From: Powellomyces hirtus
Taxonomy: Eukaryota > Chytridiomycota > Chytridiomycetes > Spizellomycetales > Powellomycetaceae
Reading direction: 5' to 3'
DNA: 64,000 bases
NCBI GenBank assembly: GCA_025526995.1
Contig: JAHLKG010000005.1
Location: forward strand, 992,001 to 1,056,000
The notes below the pieces were generated by a model that saw only the letters and a list, made by a program, of their open reading frames with translations, ran no database searches and had not been told where the DNA came from. The translations under genes were made by a program, and so were the position numbers. Shown here piece by piece: positions 56,430-64,000 of the stretch (its first letter is position 1; the number at the start of each line of letters is the position of its first letter).

Positions 56430-59400
56430 ATGTCAAACAGGCGCCCAAAGCTAGCGCCAAGAATAAAACCACCGGCAAAAAGATCAGTAGGTTGCTCGGC
56501 CCTGGGGGGTGTCAAAGCTTGAAACATGACACTAATATCCGGCATTCAGAACAGTGATGCCCAATTTGACGAAGTTTGGGAAAACCTGGCTACCGCCATC
56601 AGGGTGATATGTAGTCACAATGCGTCCTGTTTGAGTTTTGAAGAGCTTTACAGGTCAGTGCAATGTTTCCGCTGCGTCTGTTTTCAAGCGCCAGGCATTG
56701 CCCTCTTGTGCTCAAATGCTGTAACTAGAAACGCATACAACATGGTGCTCCACAAGCAAGGTGATAAGCTCTACAATGGTGTCCGCGACGTCGTGGCCGA
56801 GCACCTGGAAAAAATCGCTCGTGATCACGTCGTGCCCGCGTTTCCGCAAACTGCTCCCGGAGGCGGCATGACTGGAGCTACAGAGTTCTTGAAGTCTTTG
56901 CGAAATGTGTGGGACGATCACGTAACATGCATGTTGATGATACGGGATATCCTAATGTACATGGTGAGGAGCACATGATCGCCAGGCTATTCCGCCTTCG
57001 TTCTCACATGCTTTACAGGACAAAGTGTATGTGAAAGCGTCAAATCTTTTGGCTGTATATGACCTTGGATTGGATATATTTCGGGACGTCGTGGCAAGAT
57101 CGACACAACACGCAATTCAGTCACGCCTTGTGGAGGCATTACTGTATCATATCAGACTGGAGCGAGACGGCGAAGTCATTGACCGTTTGGTTGTGAAACA
57201 CGTTGTCGAAATGATGTGCGGTCTGACCGCAGCGACAGGTTAGTACTGGGACACCGGCTGTACTCGACAACATCTTCGGAGTCTCATCAGCGCTGGTCAT
57301 TGTGTCCCAGTTTTACCGCGGAACGGCAATGAACCAACTATATATGAAACCGACTTCGAAGGACGATTTCTAGAGACTAGCAAGGTTTTCTATCAAATGG
57401 AGAGCCAGAGCTATTTGCGTGAATGTGATGCGACCGAATACTTGAAAAGGGTATGAAGGGTCACGCGTCCCATATATGAGCTCAAGCTGATAATTGGGAA
57501 ACATAGGCAGAAAAGAGGTTAATGGAAGAGGAACAAAGAATAAGCAACTATCTGATCTCGACGACGGAGCATAAGATCCGCCAAGTTGTAGAGGAACAGC
57601 TGCTGCAACATCACGTCAAGATCATCATTGAGGTACGCAAACATCATGCACATTGACCAGTTCCGACCCGTTTTCTGACCAAGTTACATGCAGATGGAGA
57701 ACTCGGGCATGGTGCCCATGATGAACAATGATAAGGTCGAGGATCTTGCACGTTCTTATCGGCTCTTCGCCCGCGTAGCAAATGGACACGATGAAATGTG
57801 CCGCGTGCTGTCCCAGCATATTGAAGAGCTGGTGAAAGGAGTCAATGAAACTTTTGGGGGAATGGCACCGGAAAATGCTCCTGGAAAGACCCCGGATGGT
57901 CCCGCGACTGCCCTGGCGCAAAACCGGTCCAGTCCACCGTCAGCTGCAGCACTGCAGCAGGCGAGTCCCATCTCTTGGGTGGAAGAAGTCCTGCGCATAA
58001 AGGAGAAGTTTGAGTCTATCCTTAAAAAGTCTTTTGATGGAGATCGAGCATTCGAGGCAGCAATGAATACAGCTTTGGAACGGTCGATCAATTGCAACAA
58101 GCGCTCACCGGAGTTTGTTAGTTTGTTCATTGATGAAAATTTGAAGAAGGGTCTCAAAGGGGTAAGTCTACCCTTTTCATTCGTCAGGTCATTGCGATTC
58201 AATGAGTCTGACAAATGTCTCTGCATCAGAAAACTGAGGAGGAAATTGATGCTCTGTTGGACAAAACTGTCACCCTGTTCCGATTTGTCGAAGAGAAGGA
58301 CATTTTTGAACGTTACTACAAGCAGCATTTGGCCAAACGCCTCCTGTTCGGCAGGAGTGTCAGTGAAGACGCGGAAAAGAGTATGATAGGAAAGCTCAAG
58401 GTATGATTATGCACATCTTCGATCAAAGCCGATACAAGAAATTGACAAAGTATCCTCGTTCAAGGTGGAATGCGGATATCAGTTCACTGCCAAATGGGAA
58501 GGCATGTTTAACGACATGCGCACCTCTGCGGATATGATGAGCGATTATCGAATACATCTCTCGAGTGCCGTGACCGCCTCGAAAGACATGGTGGATTTGC
58601 ATATCAGCATCCTAACGTCGACATTCTGGCCGATGAACAGTATCGGTACAGGCGAGGTCTGCCACTTCCCTGCCGAGATATCGACGTCCATAGATCACTT
58701 CCAGAAGTATTACCATTCCCGATACTCTGGACGGCGGCTGACGTGGTCAACCCAGTTCGGTTCCGCGGATCTGAAAGCCACCTTTGACAAATGCAAAAAG
58801 GAGATCAACGTGTCTACCTACGGCATGATCGTTCTTGTCGGTGTGTTTAACAAGGTGGCTGACGACGAAGCCATCTCTTATCAAACGATAAGTAATCAGA
58901 CTGGCATTCCCGACGCTGATTTGAAGCGAACCCTCCAGAGCTTGTCCCTCGGAAAGCACAAGATTCTCTTGAAGAGCACTAAAGGAAAAGAGATCCTGTC
59001 TACTGATCAGTTCAAAGTTAACCTTGCATTCACCTCGCCATTACACAAGATCAAGATACAACAGATTTCTGCCAACAGTGGAGGAGCAGGTGCCGGTAAC
59101 GCACTGGAAAACGACGCTGAACGCAACGAAACAATGGAAAAGATTGACGAGACTCGTAAGCATCAAGTGGAAGCCTGCATCGTGCGGATTATGAAGTCCC
59201 GGAAGCACTTGGACCACAACAACCTTGTCGCCGAAGTCATCAACCAGACGAGTGTCCGATTTACGCCAAGTCCTATTCTGGTCAAAAAACGAATTGAAGG
59301 CCTGATTGAACGGGAATATCTGGAGCGAGATAAAACGGACAGGTAAGTCATTTTGTTCGGTGGTTGATTGCAATTGGGGAATCAGCATGAAGTCCTAATC

Positions 59401-59441
59401 ACGCGGGTCGATCTAGGAAACGGTACAACTATCTTGCTTGA
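56430..59441 (+). CDS. CUL3: Cullin-3, scaffold of BTB-type ubiquitin ligases
   Basis: It joins BTB-domain substrate receptors to the RING protein Rbx1. Ten exons: 56430-56486, 56550-56653, 56729-56963, 57019-57238, 57311-57450, 57507-57632, 57694-58161, 58230-58400, 58465-59342 and 59417-59441; 807 residues. The start MSNRRPK, then [12 protein letters not shown] and [20 protein letters not shown] are cullin-3 hallmarks. Cullin repeats follow, with [17 protein letters not shown] and [18 protein letters not shown]. The cullin homology part has [16 protein letters not shown]. The neddylation region is [20 protein letters not shown], and the winged helix ends [12 protein letters not shown]...YNYLA. 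About 35 Pro/Ala/Ser-rich residues are inserted before [14 protein letters not shown]. The last exon has only 25 bases. Confidence 0.95.
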
Positions 59442-59790
59442 TCACACAGTGTTCTCCCCTCAAACAAACTTACCCCTACTCCGATTTTCCCTTTTTGGTC
59501 CCCCTCCCCACATTTCCTTGTAATTTCTGTCTTCCTTTCCTGACTTCTTGTGCATATTTGTAAAAATGAAATTCGGCTCTTAATTCACTCCTGCGGCAGA
59601 AAGATCTGATCACTCGCACTAGCGTGCTCTCGACAGCCGAAGACAACACAAAAGAAGATGGACAGCGCAGAGTCATAGGTTGGTTCCCGAACCGGAATTC
59701 ACATATTAAATAACTATGTACGAAGGGCCGAATGCAACATTTCTTGTTGTCAACAAGCGAGAGTGGTGGCTGCCTCTACTGGCCGCCAGA

Positions 59791-60687
59791 TCAGTAATCA
59801 TCGTCCGAGTCATTGTCTTTGGCGGGAGCGTCCGCAAACCCAAAAATCGTTCGACCTCGTGATACCAGCACTGGCAGATCGAGCACCTCTGGAAGAATCA
59901 ATGTGGTCAATAACAACTTCAACCTTCTGACATGCGATATCAGGCACACGTACTCGTATTTCTCAACCATGTTTCTATCGCCGAGGTCGGGACATTGTCG
60001 CTATCACCGACCAGTTCAAATCCAATCAACCTGACAGATTCATAAGTCCAAATGCACGGCTACATTTAAGGGTGAGGATTATCTGTCCTACCTGTCGACC
60101 GATGCACCGTCAATGAAAGGGATGACACAAGGCAGGACCTGGACCTTGAGTTTCTCGACCAAGAAGGGCGCATTCTCGACGTCGATGCGGACAAAGCGGG
60201 TTTTCTGGTGCTTCCGGGCGATTTCCTAATAAAATTGATCAACGAGAGTAGTGTCAACCACCACGACCGATTCCACGGAAACATCCACTCTGTTTCTTTG
60301 TAAGTACATTCAGATGAGTGTCCATGAGCTGACACCGTCGGAAGTTCTTGTGCGCAAAATGCACTACGCAGTTTTTGGTTGTTGTGGTAATCTTTAAAAC
60401 CTCACTCTCAGTTGATATGGTTTCGTATGTCCCGTATGCGTAGGTTTTCGCCTCCTCCAACTTCTGCATTCTATTCCCGCACAAGAATTGAGAAGATACA
60501 TGCGTCCTAAGTCAGAATTTGGTCCTGGCTGGACCCTTCATGCACAAGGGTCAAGTTCTACTCACTCCCGTTTCAGCTCATCAATGCGCTGTTCCCTGTG
60601 AGCAGCAAGATATGAATCGTCGTCGCGTTCGAGCTCTCTGAAGAGTTCATCGTCGTCTGATTCGTCGCTGCCGTAGTTTGCATTCAT
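59791..60687 (-). CDS. TXNDC9/phosducin-like thioredoxin-fold protein
   Basis: Members assist the CCT chaperonin in folding tubulin and actin. Five exons: 60687-60566, 60470-60308, 60225-60092, 60030-59954 and 59888-59791, giving 197 residues. An acidic start (DESDDDELFRELERDDDSY) is followed by a helix (REQRIDELKREMQKLEEAK) and the thioredoxin fold. The fold carries CVVHFAHKNFRRCQLMDTHL, KTRFVRIDVENAPFLVEKL and VLPCVIPFIDG. The redox CxxC is absent (FRRC only), as in TXNDC9, so it is a binding protein and not an oxidoreductase. The tail DNDSDDDY is acidic. Its likely tubulin-folding role fits a flagellated cell, which is inference. Confidence 0.88.
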
Positions 60688-61088
60688 GGTGAAGGAGCGC
60701 TGATAGCTGAAGGTAGCAATAACAATGGGACGGTAGGAACGATGCTTGCGTGCACGAAGTATGTCTTACAGATCAATTGACAAAATGCAAGAAAGCTTGG
60801 AACTTTTGTCCGACTCCTCCGACTCCTCAAAGACGCGTCTGGCGTTTGCATGTTACAGGTGACCTTGTGAAGACTTGCCCGGCTGGATGCCCTTCTTTCA
60901 AGACGGGTTATTGATTACCCACTAAATAACTCTATCTATGTACAACTAGTCATATAGGAAACATGTGTCAAAATGACAATCCATTGTCGTCAAAACAATT
61001 CGAACGCCGTTGGGCCAACTATGCCCGCGGCTGCAGGATTCAGCGGACGCGATGAGACCAGCGGCGGAAGGGATCGCTGCGTCCATGT

Positions 61089-61567
61089 TTACTTCTTTCG
61101 TTGTCCCGGCCGCGGCGGCGTGTTGTCGGGCTTTCCATCCTTCACCCATTCTTTCTTTGCAGCCAGATGGACCTCGCGCAGCTTGTCCCGCTCTGTCTCG
61201 GTGGTATATGGTCCCAGGCATTCATTCAGTATCTTTTGATGTTTCTGACATGCAAAGTACACTGTCAAAGTCCGACTCCGTGTGCACGCCACGAGCTCTA
61301 GAACAAGGTGATTCACGCAGAGATAGCGCTGCGATTAGCGACTATAGACACGAAATGTCGTCCTCCGTATGCGCCCTCCGGCGGCAATATTTTGCCGGTT
61401 TGTGTACCTTCAACCAACTTGCTGCACTTCGTCAGAGCATTCTTCTTGAGCTGGTTGTGAATAAGCTCCTGAAAAGGACGATAGTGTTACAGTGGTACAA
61501 ATACGGCAACATCACTGACAGTGAGACTCACCTCCTCCTTGTTGCTCAATACTGTGAGTGACACCAT
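61089..61567 (-). CDS. CMC1-like twin CX9C mitochondrial protein
   Basis: Small proteins of this family enter the intermembrane space by the Mia40 route and help assemble cytochrome oxidase. Three exons, 61567-61532, 61468-61408 and 61297-61089, give 101 residues. Splicing creates both motifs: C-SKLVEELVA-C and C-QKHQKILNE-C, each exactly CX9C and spaced as in Cmc1. The N-terminus MVSLTVLSNKEE is short with no presequence, as expected. The C-terminal tail is basic (PGQRKK). No long frame shows the whole protein without splicing. Confidence 0.85.
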
Positions 61568-61919
61568 ATTGGTCGGATAATAAGTCGGATTTCTTCAAAG
61601 ACTTCTTGAGTGAAAATGGCCGATCTTCACTCACGGAATATCGGAGGTCAGCAACGAACGACCGAACCAATGCAGCGCACGTGACTGGGCCGATCGACGG
61701 GGGTGCTGAATGTAGCATTTAATTCTTTCCTCTCATTCTTCATTACAATTAAGAACCCAAACAGAGAAATTCCATCATCATCATCATCAAAATCGCGGTT
61801 GTCCCAAGTTTGAGCGGAAAAAAACTCTTAAATAAATAGTCTTTTTTCCCAGCCCATCCACCACTTCCGCCCTAAACACCTCAACCTTACCCTCGCCTCT
61901 CGTCCGAAACGCCAAAGCC
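61568..61919. other. Divergent promoter region with ATC repeat
   Basis: It separates the CMC1-like gene and the iron transporter gene. A CATCATCAT... run of 17 bases lies at 61773-61789. Nothing else is recognised. Confidence 0.5.
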
Positions 61920-63054
61920 ATGACCAACACAACGACATACGGTTCCTCAGGCCGCGACAGCCCAGTCCCCTCCTCTGTGACGGTTGTTGACATTGACCAC
62001 CGCACCCCTCTACTTCCGCATGACTGCCACGGCGAAATTGGCCACAGACACTACTCGGACCGGACACCATGGCTGCGGGCTGCCGTCTTGGGTGCCAACG
62101 ATGGCCTGGTATCGACGGCGTCTCTTATCCTCGGTATATAGCTGTTGTCATCAGAGAGCCTGAAAGGTCAAAGAATTGTCACACTGATGCCCACTGCTCC
62201 GTGTCGTAGGTTTTGCCGGTAGTACTGAAAGTCACAGACTGATGATTCTCAGTGGTCTCGCTGCCCTCATTGCTGGAGCGCTGTCCATGGCGTGTGGTAA
62301 GTCGCACGAGAGCATTCTCCAACCGATGGGTGAGCGTGGGCAACTTGACTGATCTTGTTGCGCAGGCGAGTACGTCTCGGTTGCAACCCAGAAGGACACG
62401 GAAAGCGCGGACATGATAAGGGAGAAGGAAGAGTTCATGAAAGGTCCCCAGGCTATGGAACGGGAGCTGCGGGAGCTTGCCGGGATTTACGAGGCCCGTG
62501 GGATCTCGCCCGAGCTGGCATTGCGAGTAGCGGAAGAGCTGCACCAGGCTGCTGATGGCGACATTGACGAGATTGTGAAGGTGCATCTTCGGGAGGAATT
62601 GAACGTGGATGTGGACGAAATGGCCAACCCGGTGCAGGCGGCCGTGACGTCCGCTTTGACTTTCGCCGCTGGTGCTTCTTTGCCTTTACTTGGTATGTTA
62701 GCCATGTCAATGAGGATGGATGTCACATATCAGTCGCTGACTTACGACGGCTCATCTTGCCCCTCACAGCTACAATATTCATCAAAGACTACGATCTGCG
62801 TCTGTTGCTGGTGATCATTGCTAGCACAATCGGTCTGATTATCAATGGCATGCTTGGAGCCTATCTGGGTGGAGCTGTGTTGTGGAAAGGAGCCTTGCGT
62901 GTGCTGATTGGCGGCTGGGTATGTTTGCACAAACTGCCGCTTTATGCTCAATGTTTGCTGATAACCAACCCTAACGCATCCACATCTTTTCCAGATCGCT
63001 ATGGCCGGCACATATCTCGTTGGAAGAACTTTTGATGTCAACGCCGTTGCCTAG
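61920..63054 (+). CDS. Vacuolar iron transporter (VIT/CCC1 family)
   Basis: It carries iron and manganese into the vacuole in exchange for protons. Five exons, 61920-62133, 62210-62296, 62366-62692, 62770-62918 and 62995-63054, give 278 residues. The N-terminal tail is hydrophilic. TM1 opens with AAVLGANDGLVSTASLILG, the family's signature, and continues FAGST across the first intron. TM2 holds LAALIAGALSMACGEYVSVATQKD. A long cytosolic metal-binding helix pair rich in Glu follows (EKEEFMKG, RELAGIYEARGIS). The last three membrane segments include LTFAAGASLPLL, VIIASTIGLIINGMLGAYLG and IAMAGTYLVGRTF. All typical elements are present. Confidence 0.92.
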
Positions 63055-63222
63055 AATAGGGACCACTGAGGTTGCCGTTGTGTTTCGGACACTTGTTCTA
63101 CGCCTACACACCCATTACAGTAACGGTTATGCCAGTAGTGGGGACTGTATACACTCGTTAATATATTACAATTTTGCTTCACTAAGGAAATTACGTAAAT
63201 TACTTAGAACTGTATCTATGTC

Positions 63223-64000
63223 TTATAGCTTGGAAAGAGGTTTCGCTGGGAATTGTGCTCCTACATTATCTTCAATCACCGCAAAGAGTGCATCGAGTTT
63301 GTCTCCGGGTGATTGGATGTGAAGGCAGCGTTTGGGTAGACCTTCAAGAGCGACCAATTCACGAGGGGCAATGTCAGCGTAGGTTAACGGTTTAAAACCG
63401 CGTTGTGGGGATAGTGCGGGAGCGTTCTCGTTAATGGCTTTGAGGACGGCTTCCGGAAATTTGCCCGGGCTGGCAGTGGCTAGACAGATTGTGTGCGTTG
63501 ATTTGATACTCGAAGTGGTAGGGGTTGTGGAAGTGGCAACGAGCTGTTCAGCGGCGACGACACCAACTGCCGTGTGAGGATCAAGGACGTACGCCAATGC
63601 GGGACGTTCAGCACCATGATACGGCTTTGGCGCCTCATGCAGTAAGGTGTACTGATGGTGATAGTAGCGCGTTATAGCGTCCGAGGTGAGGGCATCCGAT
63701 GTGCAGAACGATGTGAACAGTCCTTTCGAGCTGTTAAATATCGTTTCGGGGACTGTGAATCCGCCTTTGTCACGCAGTTCTCGCATCCATTGAACCATGT
63801 TTGCACTGGCATGCTTTGCGCAAACGTCCGCGTCGGAGTTCGTGCTGCGTCTATCTTCAATGGAAAGATACCAGAGCAAACGCTCAAAGTTGGAGCTGAC
63901 GAGAATGTCCATGGCCGGGGAGAGCGTCTGCTTCACCGGCTCGCTACCATTGCGAGACTGCTTCTTTTCATATCGACCGGATTGGAAGAACCGATGCAGG
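63223..64000 (-). CDS. Threonine synthase, C-terminal part (cut by window edge)
   Basis: A PLP enzyme making threonine from O-phosphohomoserine. Only the last about 259 residues are present; the frame runs off the right edge. FFQSGRYEKKQ and TLSPAMDILVSSNFERLLWYL are the fungal/bacterial type II synthase signature. HTAVGVVAAEQL and CLATASPGKFPEAV also match. The PLP lysine lies in the missing part. The stop is TAA at 63223-63225. A frame near 63060-63222 on the other strand has no support. Confidence 0.92.
   Translation of the reverse strand, partial: LHRFFQSGRYEKKQSRNGSEPVKQTLSPAMDILVSSNFERLLWYLSIEDRRSTNSDADVCAKHASANMVQWMRELRDKGGFTVPETIFNSSKGLFTSFCTSDALTSDAITRYYHHQYTLLHEAPKPYHGAERPALAYVLDPHTAVGVVAAEQLVATSTTPTTSSIKSTHTICLATASPGKFPEAVLKAINENAPALSPQRGFKPLTYADIAPRELVALEGLPKRCLHIQSPGDKLDALFAVIEDNVGAQFPAKPLSKL

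Overview
Organism and overall layout. The window is eukaryotic. Its right two thirds carry compact genes split by short introns (57 to about 150 bases, GT...AG, GTRNGT-like donors), and the gene set is fungal: septin, Sec14, CUL3, CMC1, a CCC1-type iron transporter, threonine synthase and a SUV39-like SET enzyme. A well conserved kinesin-2 accessory subunit (KAP3), which serves flagellar transport, points to a zoosporic, chytrid-like fungus. That assignment is an inference from gene content.

Bases 1 to about 26000 are a nest of transposable elements. From left to right they are a broken Mutator-like (MULE) transposase, an intact divergent histone H3 gene with centromeric-H3 features, Ty3/gypsy fragments and LTRs, and a decayed Ty1/copia element on the + strand (7100 to about 23040). 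The copia element was later split three times: by a 356-base short repeat, by a 10.15-kb tandem array of a second copia family on the - strand (LTR-internal-LTR-internal-LTR, target duplication CCAAA), and by a solo LTR of that second family (target duplication AATCC). A chromovirus-type gypsy remnant with its own interrupted LTR closes the nest. One copia copy, 15158 to 19210, still has an uninterrupted 1350-residue Gag-Pol frame. Four copies of a short repeat with TATTGGA...TCCAATA-like ends are scattered through the nest, all with 5-base target duplications.

Bases 26000 to 64000 are gene-rich. In order: a small membrane protein; a secreted prolyl oligopeptidase; a septin; a disordered protein ending in an Hsp20-like domain; a formin-type GBD/FH3 protein without FH2; a membrane-anchored GH79 glycosidase; ketopantoate reductase; an H3K9-type SET methyltransferase head to head with an unknown gene; a four-finger RanBP2-type zinc-finger protein; KAP3 (15 exons); a small unknown protein; a ceramide glucosyltransferase; Sec14; cullin-3 (10 exons); a TXNDC9/phosducin-like protein; CMC1; a vacuolar iron transporter; and the 3' end of threonine synthase, cut by the window edge. 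Exon joins were worked out by hand from splice sites, reading phase and family similarity; none is confirmed by transcripts.

These genes are mostly unlinked in function. Two chromatin genes, the CenH3-like histone and the SUV39-like methyltransferase, do lie in the same window as a dense retroelement nest. That would suit a pericentromeric or heterochromatic edge, but the sequence alone cannot show it.
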